Notes under the pieces: generated by a model
Database searches by the model: none
Told to the model about the DNA's origin: nothing
Seen by the model: only the letters and a program-made list of their open reading frames with translations
Shown here: piece after piece, positions 6,880 to 12,723 of the stretch
How the letters are laid out: each line of letters opens with the position of its first letter
Position numbering within the stretch: position 1 is the first letter of the stretch
Program-made: the position numbers and the translations under genes
NCBI GenBank assembly: GCA_910585655.1
Contig: CAJUFW010000033.1
Location: 7,322-24,437 of the forward strand
DNA from: an uncultured Lachnospiraceae bacterium
Lineage (GTDB): Bacteria > Bacillota_A > Clostridia > Lachnospirales > Lachnospiraceae
Reading direction: 5' to 3'
Length of the DNA stretch: 17,116 nt

Positions 6880-7674
6880 CTTCGGTCCGGTTACATAGTC
6901 GCCGTACTCAGCCGTATTGGAAATAGAATAACGCATCCCTGCAAAACCGGACTGATAAATCAAATCAACGATCAACTTCATCTCATGGATACATTCAAAG
7001 TAAGCATTTCTCGGATCGTATCCTGCCTCTACTAACGTTTCAAAGCCTGCCTGCATCAAAGCGCAGACACCGCCGCATAAAACAGCCTGTTCGCCGAACA
7101 AATCGGTCTCTGTCTCGGTGCGGAATGTCGTCTCTAACACGCCGGCTCTTGCTCCGCCGATTCCAAGCGCATATGCCAATGCCAGATCCTGCGCCTTTCC
7201 GGTCGCATCCTGCTCTACTGCGATCAGACACGGAACACCTTTACCCTCCTGATACTCGCTGCGTACGGTATGCCCTGGTCCCTTTGGCGCAATCATTGTA
7301 ACGTCTACGTTCTTTGGCGGTACAATACAGCCGAAATGGATGTTAAAGCCATGAGCAAACATCAGCATATTGCCCTCTTCCAGATTCGGCTCGATGTCAT
7401 GCTTATACAGATCAGCCTGTTTTTCATCGTTAATCAAAATCATGATGATATCTGCCTGCTTTGCAGCCTCTGCTGCCGTAAACACTTCAAACCCCTGCTT
7501 TACCGCCTTGTCCCAGGACTTGCTCCCTTCGTACAGTCCGATGATGACCTTGCAGCCGGAATCCTTTAAATTCAGGGCATGAGCATGTCCCTGGCTTCCG
7601 TAACCAATAATCGCAATCGTCTTGCCCTCCAATAAGGACAGATTGCAATCCTCCTGATAATAAATCTTTGCCAT
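6655..7674 (-). CDS. ilvC: Ketol-acid reductoisomerase (class I)
   Basis: IlvC converts 2-acetolactate and 2-aceto-2-hydroxybutyrate to the dihydroxy acids of the valine, leucine and isoleucine pathway, using NAD(P)H and Mg. The chosen start (7674, MAKIYYQEDCNL) follows GGGAGG with nine bases spacing and gives 339 aa, normal for the short class I form. An upstream in-frame ATG at 7746 would add 24 unconserved residues and is rejected. Visible features are the Rossmann motif GYGSQGH (24-30) and metal ligands and catalytic residues D191, E195, E227, E231 and S252. The cofactor loop reads GLYEGSKSW, with the two serines expected for NADPH binding but a tyrosine where many enzymes have arginine. 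It lies 113 bases downstream of ilvN, in the same orientation, and ends at a strong terminator. Confidence 0.97.
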   Translation of the reverse strand: MAKIYYQEDCNLSLLEGKTIAIIGYGSQGHAHALNLKDSGCKVIIGLYEGSKSWDKAVKQGFEVFTAAEAAKQADIIMILINDEKQADLYKHDIEPNLEEGNMLMFAHGFNIHFGCIVPPKNVDVTMIAPKGPGHTVRSEYQEGKGVPCLIAVEQDATGKAQDLALAYALGIGGARAGVLETTFRTETETDLFGEQAVLCGGVCALMQAGFETLVEAGYDPRNAYFECIHEMKLIVDLIYQSGFAGMRYSISNTAEYGDYVTGPKLITEETKKTMKKILSDIQDGTFAKEFLLDMSPAGKQVHFKAMRKLASEHPAEEIGKEIRKLYSWNNEEDKLINN

Positions 7675-7738
7675 AATGTTTATCCTCCCGCTTCTTAAAA
7701 AATAAAAACTTCTATAGTGGAAGCTCTCTTTGAAAACC

Positions 7739-7753
7739 GGCGGCACAGCCGCC
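7739..7753 (-). other. GC-rich hairpin in the ilvN-ilvC intergenic region
   Basis: GGCGGC and GCCGCC form a perfect six-bp stem around a three-base loop. Read on the minus strand it is followed by GGTTTTC, and about 30 bases later a U-rich stretch (TTTTTATTTTTT, complement of about 7693-7706) precedes the ilvC ribosome binding site. This could be a weak attenuator or an RNA-processing or stabilising element. The sequence does not decide between them. Confidence 0.4.
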
Positions 7754-7787
7754 TCCTATCTGGCAGTTCCCAAAAAAAGCCTGCTAT

Positions 7788-8294
7788 CTAATCCTCAATC
7801 AACTCGCCCATATCACAGGCGCCGCGCGGCAGTCCCGTAATACCGGTTCGTACCATTTCGCGGATTTTAACACCCTCTAATAAATGGATAAAAGCGTCAA
7901 TCTTCGCCTGGTTCCCCGTCAATTCAATCATCAGGGAATCCTTTGCAATATCTACAATCCTTGCGCGGAAAATATCAGAAGTCGCGATAATCGCCTGCCG
8001 CTCCTTCTCTCCCGCCTCTACTTTGATCAAAACCAGCTCCCTGCATACGGAATCATCGCTTGTCAAGACCCGAATCTCCCGTACATCCTCTAACTTGGCA
8101 AGCTGCTTCGTAATCTGATCCAAAATCTGCCGATCTCCGTTCGCCACGACCGTCATCCTGGAATAAGCAGGATCCTCCGTCGTCGCCACTGTCAGGCTGT
8201 CAATGTTGTAGCCCCTTCGACTAAACAGCCCTGATATCCGGCTCAATACGCCGAACGTATTATCCACATAAAGTGATAATACCAGCTTTTTCAT
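7788..8294 (-). CDS. ilvN: Acetolactate synthase small (regulatory) subunit
   Basis: This ACT-domain subunit binds the acetolactate synthase catalytic subunit (IlvB), raises its activity and confers feedback inhibition by valine. The start at 8294 (MKKLVLSLYVDN) gives 168 aa, the family length; a GTG at 8330 would add 12 residues without a convincing ribosome binding site. The N-terminal ACT domain (about 1-75) keeps N12, G15 and N30, equivalent to the valine-site residues N11, G14 and N29 of E. coli IlvH, so valine sensitivity is expected. The C-terminal ALS-SS domain ends in TGITGLPRGA followed by an acidic tail. The catalytic gene ilvB is not adjacent: upstream is a glycosyltransferase gene. 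IlvN and IlvC are therefore made together from one promoter while IlvB must be encoded elsewhere. Confidence 0.95.
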   Translation of the reverse strand: MKKLVLSLYVDNTFGVLSRISGLFSRRGYNIDSLTVATTEDPAYSRMTVVANGDRQILDQITKQLAKLEDVREIRVLTSDDSVCRELVLIKVEAGEKERQAIIATSDIFRARIVDIAKDSLMIELTGNQAKIDAFIHLLEGVKIREMVRTGITGLPRGACDMGELIED

Positions 8295-8329
8295 AAGCTT
8301 CACCACTTCCCTCATCCTAATATCTATCA

Positions 8330-8350
8330 CTGCTTCGGTATCCGAAACAG
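8330..8350 (-). other. Leader hairpin upstream of ilvN
   Basis: CTGTTTCGG and CCGAAGCAG (minus strand) form a nine-bp stem with one G-U pair and an ATA loop, in the untranslated leader between the promoter and the ilvN start. No U-tract follows, so it is not a terminator by itself. It might stabilise the transcript or affect ilvN translation. Confidence 0.4.
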
Positions 8351-8374
8351 CTTCCTCTCGCTCATATGCCCTTC

Positions 8375-8403
8375 ATTTTAGCAATTCACCGTACTAATGT
8401 CAA
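8375..8403 (-). promoter_or_regulatory. Sigma-A promoter of ilvN-ilvC
   Basis: Consensus TTGACA (8403-8398), a 17-bp spacer and TAAAAT (8380-8375) on the minus strand predict a start near 8368 and a leader of about 75 bases. The leader is too short for a T-box. The promoter sits only about 30 bases past the stop of the preceding glycosyltransferase gene. Confidence 0.85.
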
Positions 8404-8435
8404 GCCATATCTTTGTTTTTCCAGGAAAACAACCC

Positions 8436-9445
8436 CTATATCAACCAAAATAACGCTACGTTCCGCACCAGACCGCTTTTCCAAAAATGGTAGTGGCACA
8501 GTAACGCCCGTCTCCGGAAAAAACCGGCTGTTTCAAGCGCGCAAAAAGCTTCTAGCAGCTCCCTCTCCTCCGCTTCTAATTTTTTTCCGTACCACTGATA
8601 AAAGCTCTTTCCCTGCCGTATATCCTCGCGGATTGTATGGCGCAGCGTGCCGATTGCACACAAACGTGCTTTAAGATAAGAAGCAAAGCCGCTTCCTCCT
8701 ACTACATTTCCCCTGTGCTGGCGATAGCTCATCGTCGCCTGATCTAAATAGCCGATTTCCCCAAAGGCGGCTGCTACAAGCCCCAGCCACCAATCGTGCA
8801 TCTTTAACCTATCAGGAAAGCCCTCGTTCTCAAATACCTGATTTGCCAATGCCTGATTAAGCATCTGTGTACAGCCCGGCATCGTATTCTCGATCAACAG
8901 ATGTGCCAGCCTTTGCAGCCTCTTTTTTCCTCTTGAAGTCTGTTCCAAAATCCTCCGGTAACGAGAGGCTTTCTGAAAGGAAGGAGCCGTCACTCTGCCG
9001 TCCTCGTCCGTAAGGCGGGAATCCGTATAGACTAATAACGGCGTATTCTTCCCCTCTCTTTTTTCCAGATCGGAAGAGCACACGTCTGAACTCCCTCTCT
9101 TTTTTCCATCTGCCGCAGCTTCTTTAAAGAACACTCAATTTTATCCGGATCCCAGCAATCATCCTGGTCACAGAACATATAATATTCTGCCGGCGCCTCC
9201 TTCCATACCTGACGAAATCCGGCAAAAAAGTTACGGGCGCTTTTTAGGTTTTTCGGATTACTGCGGATCATGATCCGTCCTGGATATGCCTTTTGGTAAG
9301 TCTTTGCTATCTCGATTGTTCCATCCGTCGAACCGTCATCAAACAAATACAGCTTCCAGTCCTGACAGGTATTTTGGAAGAGAGAATCCAACTGCTCTCT
9401 TAAATACTCTTCCCCGTTATAGGTTGCCATAATAATCGCAATCAT
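8436..9445 (-). CDS. Family 2 glycosyltransferase, reading frame broken by embedded sequencing adapter
   Basis: The gene reads as two overlapping fragments, 9445 to about 9094 and 9134 to 8436. Removing 41 bp at 9068-9108 (or equivalently 9052-9092) joins them into one frame of 322 aa with the bridge QMEKREGKNTPLL. The start at 9445 (MIAIIMATYNGEEYL) follows AGGAAGGG and is preferred over 9481. N-terminal GT-A fold features are MATYNGEEYL, DDGSTDGT (36-43) and the metal-binding DQDD (93-96). Downstream are a TMPGCTQMLN segment and the MHDWW motif typical of rhamnosyltransferase-like GT2 enzymes. The soluble enzyme likely adds a sugar, perhaps rhamnose, to a cell-surface polysaccharide. Predicted translations of the uncorrected sequence contain the tell-tale adapter peptides GVQTCALPI and SSDVCSSDL. 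In the living organism the gene is most likely intact. Confidence 0.88.
9052..9108. other. Embedded Illumina TruSeq adapter between 16-bp direct repeats (assembly artefact)
   Basis: Positions 9067-9094 match the first 28 bases of the TruSeq read-1 adapter (begins AGATCGGAAGAGCACACGTC). The genomic 16-mer CCCTCTCTTTTTTCCA stands on both sides (9052-9067 and 9093-9108), so the contig repeats a short piece of genome around the adapter. The net insertion of 41 bp shifts the glycosyltransferase frame. The same adapter in the same orientation ends the contig at 17076. Confidence 0.97.
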
Positions 9446-9473
9446 TTTCGTTTCCCTTCCTCTTCCCAGGTCC

Positions 9474-10385
9474 TTATCCAAAATATCCCGGTGATGCCGA
9501 ACATTTTTTTACAAGCCACAGCGGTAGCTTGTCATAACGCTTCCCCGCCTGATATCCCAACAGCTTCGCAGCGCTTTGTAATACCAGCTCGGGAATCAGA
9601 TAGCCCTTTTTACTCTGTAACAGATAGGAAGCCGTTTTCTTTACCATTTTGATTCCCTCCGACTCCGAGGATACCCGTCCGAACACTTCCCGGTACTGCC
9701 GATGCGACACACCCAGGTCAAAATTCCGCTGAAATTGCTGCCTGCAGGTATAGCGGTGAGCATGCCAGACTTTCGCTTCCGCCTGATAAGCCACGCCATA
9801 GCCCAAACGAATCAGCTTTTCTGCCATCAGCATGTCCTCGTTAAAAATGGTATGCGGCACAAAACCTCCTGCCTCTACATAAGCGCTTTTGCGATAAGCC
9901 GCGCAGACATCCGAACAAAACCAGGTCTTAATCCCCAGCTCCTTCTCATCCTGCTTTCTCTTTACCCGACTTTCCTCCGGATAATTAAATTGCCTCGTAT
10001 ACCGCTCGATGATTCCTGCCTCTTCCCCTGCCAACTGTCTGGCATAGGCGGCGCCTACCGTTTCATCTTCAAAAGCAGCCAACAACCGTTCAAACAAGTA
10101 CCGATCTGCCGGAAGAGCATCCTGTGTCATACAAACAAAAAACTCCGCCTCCGATCGCTCTGCCATCCTTTTTCTCGTGCCTCCATGGTCAAACTCTCTT
10201 TTCCCGATATGCAGCACCTTAATAGGAGCCGATCCCTGGACGGACGGCAAAGACCGCCAGTAGCGTTCCTCTGTATTGACAATCCAGATTTTCCCCGGCT
10301 GAAAGCTCTGCTTTGCCAATCGCTCTATCAGCACTTCAAATTGTTCGTCCGGCTTGTAGGTCGGAATTATAACATCAAACTCCAT
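9474..10385 (-). CDS. Family 2 glycosyltransferase (rhamnosyltransferase-like)
   Basis: The 303-aa product begins MEFDVIIPTYKPDEQFEVLI, the nucleotide-sugar-binding start of a GT-A fold enzyme. A DxD-equivalent lies in CMTQDALPAD (D89), a CSDVCAAYRKSAYVEAGGF acceptor-side segment comes near 157-175, and the catalytic-base motif FNEDM has E183 and D184. HAHRYTCRQQFQRNFDLG follows. This arrangement matches bacterial GT2 enzymes of rhamnan and O-antigen-like pathways, though donor and acceptor cannot be read from sequence. The ATG at 10385 follows GGGAGG and GAGGAA. A near-consensus promoter lies upstream and the next glycosyltransferase starts 28 bases after the stop, so the two form a small operon. 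No transmembrane segment is obvious, so it probably acts at the inner face of the membrane. Confidence 0.9.
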   Translation of the reverse strand: MEFDVIIPTYKPDEQFEVLIERLAKQSFQPGKIWIVNTEERYWRSLPSVQGSAPIKVLHIGKREFDHGGTRKRMAERSEAEFFVCMTQDALPADRYLFERLLAAFEDETVGAAYARQLAGEEAGIIERYTRQFNYPEESRVKRKQDEKELGIKTWFCSDVCAAYRKSAYVEAGGFVPHTIFNEDMLMAEKLIRLGYGVAYQAEAKVWHAHRYTCRQQFQRNFDLGVSHRQYREVFGRVSSESEGIKMVKKTASYLLQSKKGYLIPELVLQSAAKLLGYQAGKRYDKLPLWLVKKCSASPGYFG

Positions 10386-10432
10386 TTCCTCTGCCTCCCT
10401 GCTTCTGAATCTCTTTTTTATTCGCTTTCCTT

Positions 10433-10461
10433 ATTTTACCCGAAAAAGACCTGTTATGCAA
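10433..10461 (-). promoter_or_regulatory. Sigma-A promoter of the glycosyltransferase pair
   Basis: TTGCAT (10461-10456), a 17-bp spacer and TAAAAT (10438-10433) on the minus strand place the transcription start near 10426, about 40 bases before the ATG at 10385. Confidence 0.75.
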
Positions 10462-10476
10462 GCACCCTGAAATTAT

Positions 10477-10505
10477 TTGTCGTTTCTGCTGGCAAACAGG
10501 ACAAT
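10477..10505 (+). promoter_or_regulatory. Possible promoter for the gene at 10542
   Basis: TTGTCG and GACAAT, 17 bp apart, each match the sigma-A consensus at four of six bases. No better pair lies between the divergent promoter and the start codon. The call is weak. Confidence 0.3.
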
Positions 10506-10541
10506 TTTATGATAAACTTGAGAAAAAAAGGAGGTCATTTC

Positions 10542-10913
10542 ATGGCAAATCATGTATTTCAAACCACCCCGGAACGGGACTATTATCTTTTGGAAAATCA
10601 AGACGGAAAAACCACGGAAGTAAATGAGGAGACTATTGGAGACTATTTGGAAGAACTTTTTGACGATCCGGAACAGTTCGTCACCTTAACCCCTCCCAAA
10701 TCGCAAAACGGGATCCGCTTTATCCAAGCCTGTCTTGACAAAAACAAGAACGAAGGCAACTACGTGGAAGTAGAACTGGGTATGGAAGAGGCAGACGGCA
10801 TCCATCTTCTTTATAAAATGTGTACGGAAGAGGAATGCGTACGGATTTTCTATGATTTTTATGACGATCTGTTTCAGCCGGTATTAGCAGATTACCAGCC
10901 TGTCAGCTTTTAA
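10542..10913 (+). CDS. Small acidic hypothetical protein
   Basis: The 123-aa product starts at ATG 10542, directly behind a near-perfect AAAGGAGGT. A longer in-frame extension back to 9702 lies antisense to the glycosyltransferase and has no ribosome binding site, so it is rejected. The protein is strongly acidic (for example VNEETIGDYLEELFDDPEQF and VRIFYDFYDDLF), soluble, and has no membrane segment, cysteine cluster or nucleotide-binding motif. The sequence looks like a compact mixed alpha/beta fold. I do not recognise the family. It is followed after 27 bases by the PHP phosphoesterase gene, so the two are probably co-transcribed. No function is proposed. Confidence 0.85.
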   Translation: MANHVFQTTPERDYYLLENQDGKTTEVNEETIGDYLEELFDDPEQFVTLTPPKSQNGIRFIQACLDKNKNEGNYVEVELGMEEADGIHLLYKMCTEEECVRIFYDFYDDLFQPVLADYQPVSF

Positions 10914-10940
10914 GTTTACAGGCAAAAAGGAGCTTTTCTT

Positions 10941-11717
10941 ATGAAAAAAACAAACTTTCATACCCATACCAGTTATTGCCGTCATGCCCTGGGAACAGCG
11001 GTAGATTATGCCGCCTCGGCAGCAGAGTCAGGCTTGTCCTGTTTCGGAATTTCCGACCACGGTCCCTTCCCTAACCATGACTTTGGTCTGCGGATGTTGG
11101 CAGAGGAACTTCCTGCTTATGTCAACGAGGTTACACAGCTAAAAAAGCAATATCAAAGTACGATGCCGATTCGGCTGGGACTGGAAATCGAATATCTTTC
11201 CTTTCAGGAAGACTGGTATCCCAGGCTTTTAAAGGAATATTCTATCGACTATTTGGTGCTGGGCGAGCATTTTTTAGAATCCTCCGACCGCAAACTGCTC
11301 AATATCTACGCCGCCACTTCCACCAAGGATTATCTTCTCTATGCGTCCGCTTTGGAAAAGGGAATGCGCAGCGGTTTTTTTGCTTTTGCGGCTCATCCCG
11401 ATCTGATGTTTTTCAACGACTTTGCCTGGGATGAAAACTGCGAAGAGGCATGCGATATCATTCTCTCTGCTGCAAAAGAGCTGGATTTTATTTTGGAGTA
11501 CAATGCCAACGGCTACCGCAGGGGACGGCAGCTCTTTTGCGACGGCGCCCGCTATGCCTATCCACACCGCCGCTTCTGGAAAAAGGCAGCCGAAGCAAAC
11601 ATTCGTACGATTATCAACTCCGACTGCCACGCCCCAGAGCAGGTCTGGGACTGGGCTATGGAATTGGCGCACAAAGAAGCGGCTGCCCTTGGTCTGACGG
11701 TAGTAACTTCCTTTTAA
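10941..11717 (+). CDS. PHP-domain phosphoesterase (histidinol-phosphatase-like)
   Basis: The 258-aa product has the full metal-site set of the PHP superfamily. These are FHTHTSYC (H7, H9), SDHGPF (D39, H40), GLEIEY (E82), GEHF (H110), AHPDL (H152) and NSDCHAPEQV (D228, H230). This order and length match the HisJ/HisK-type histidinol-phosphatases, which release phosphate from L-histidinol phosphate using a trinuclear metal centre. Related PHP enzymes hydrolyse other phosphoesters, and no other histidine-pathway gene is present here, so the substrate stays open. The ATG at 10941 follows AAAAAGGAG. The stop codon shares a TTAA palindrome with the stop of the convergent aldo/keto reductase gene, leaving no room for a terminator. 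Confidence 0.88.
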   Translation: MKKTNFHTHTSYCRHALGTAVDYAASAAESGLSCFGISDHGPFPNHDFGLRMLAEELPAYVNEVTQLKKQYQSTMPIRLGLEIEYLSFQEDWYPRLLKEYSIDYLVLGEHFLESSDRKLLNIYAATSTKDYLLYASALEKGMRSGFFAFAAHPDLMFFNDFAWDENCEEACDIILSAAKELDFILEYNANGYRRGRQLFCDGARYAYPHRRFWKKAAEANIRTIINSDCHAPEQVWDWAMELAHKEAAALGLTVVTSF

Positions 11718-12706
11718 GGAGAGGAATGCTCTGCCATCACGCCTACCAGTTTATGTGGTACATACGGTTCCTCTAAATAACGGGTTTCTTCTTCGGAAAG
11801 CTCTAGCTCCACCGCTCTGGCTGCTCCTTCTATATGGGAAAGCTTGGTTGCTCCTACTACCGGAGACGCCACTTTCCCCAAAAGCCAAGCCAAAGAAATC
11901 TCGGTCATACTAACCTGATGCCGATCTGCCAGCTCTGCGACACGGGAAATGATTTTGCCGTCCTCTTCTGCCGCTGCATCGTACTTCGTCTTTGCATAGC
12001 GATCCTCTACAAGACGTTTGGAAGTTTCTCCCGGACGCTTAGAAAGCCGCCCTCCCGCCAGAGCGCTGTATGGCGTCAGTGCAATATGGTCCTCTTTGCA
12101 CAGTCTTGTCATCTCCCGCTCTTCCTCCCGGAAAATCAGGTTATAATGTCCCTGGACAGAAATAAATTTGGCAAACCCCTCCCGCTCGGCAAGGGCGTTT
12201 GCTTTTGCAAGCTGATACGCATAACAGTTGGAAATCCCGATATAACGTACTTTTCCAGCCTGAACCATACGATTTAGCCCTTCCATGATTTCATAAAGCG
12301 GCGTCTGGTAATCCCACATATGATAAATATATAAATCCACATAATCCAAGCCCAGATTTTCTAAGCTCTTGTTTAGCATCTGTTCTATATGCCGCTGTCC
12401 GCTTATGCCTGCTTCTCTCTCTTCTGCTGTCCTTGGCAAAAACTTTGTCGCTACTACAACCTCCTCCCGTCTTGCAAGCTCCCGCAGCGCCCATCCTAAG
12501 TATTGCTCGCTCGTGCCGCCCTGGTAAGCAATCGCCGTATCGAAAAAATTGACCCCAAGTTCTAAGCCGCGTCGGATGATCTCTTTAGAAGCCTCCTCGT
12601 TTATCGTCCACGAATGCTGTCCGCTTCCGGCATCACCAAAGCCCATACAGCCCATACAAATCCGCGATACCTGCAAATCCGAATTCCCCAATGTGATATA
12701 GTTCAT
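11714..12706 (-). CDS. Aldo/keto reductase
   Basis: The 330-aa product is a cytoplasmic NADPH-dependent oxidoreductase of the (beta/alpha)8 AKR superfamily. The catalytic tetrad is visible: D56 (FDTA), Y61 (AIAY), K88 (ATKF) and H129 (IYHMW). Further family marks are GISNCYAYQ, the QGHYNLI segment, PYSALAGGRLS and the C-terminal cofactor-binding GATKLSHIEGAARAVEL. The physiological substrate cannot be inferred. The ATG at 12706 follows AGGGGGT with six bases spacing and lies 17 bases downstream of the second ABC transporter gene. It is therefore likely the last gene of the MarR-ABC-ABC operon and may help detoxify carbonyl compounds alongside efflux, which is inference. Confidence 0.93.
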   Translation of the reverse strand: MNYITLGNSDLQVSRICMGCMGFGDAGSGQHSWTINEEASKEIIRRGLELGVNFFDTAIAYQGGTSEQYLGWALRELARREEVVVATKFLPRTAEEREAGISGQRHIEQMLNKSLENLGLDYVDLYIYHMWDYQTPLYEIMEGLNRMVQAGKVRYIGISNCYAYQLAKANALAEREGFAKFISVQGHYNLIFREEEREMTRLCKEDHIALTPYSALAGGRLSKRPGETSKRLVEDRYAKTKYDAAAEEDGKIISRVAELADRHQVSMTEISLAWLLGKVASPVVGATKLSHIEGAARAVELELSEEETRYLEEPYVPHKLVGVMAEHSSP

Positions 12707-12723
12707 TTTCTGACCCCCTGTTT

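Noticed and set aside
8327..8365. 12-codon leader peptide upstream of ilvN (MSERKLFRIPKQ)
   Set aside because: It has no proper ribosome binding site and only one leucine and one isoleucine, so it does not look like a branched-chain attenuation peptide.
8405..8435. AT-rich hairpin after the glycosyltransferase stop as a terminator
   Set aside because: The stem (TTGTTTT with AAAACAA) is weak and no U-tract follows.
8436..9134. True biological frameshift or pseudogene in the second glycosyltransferase
   Set aside because: The frame break coincides exactly with a sequencing adapter and disappears when the 41-bp artefact is removed.
9702..10913. 403-aa plus-strand ORF ending in the small acidic protein
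   Set aside because: Its first 280 codons lie antisense to the glycosyltransferase and its promoter region and lack a ribosome binding site. The real start is 10542, behind AAAGGAGGT.
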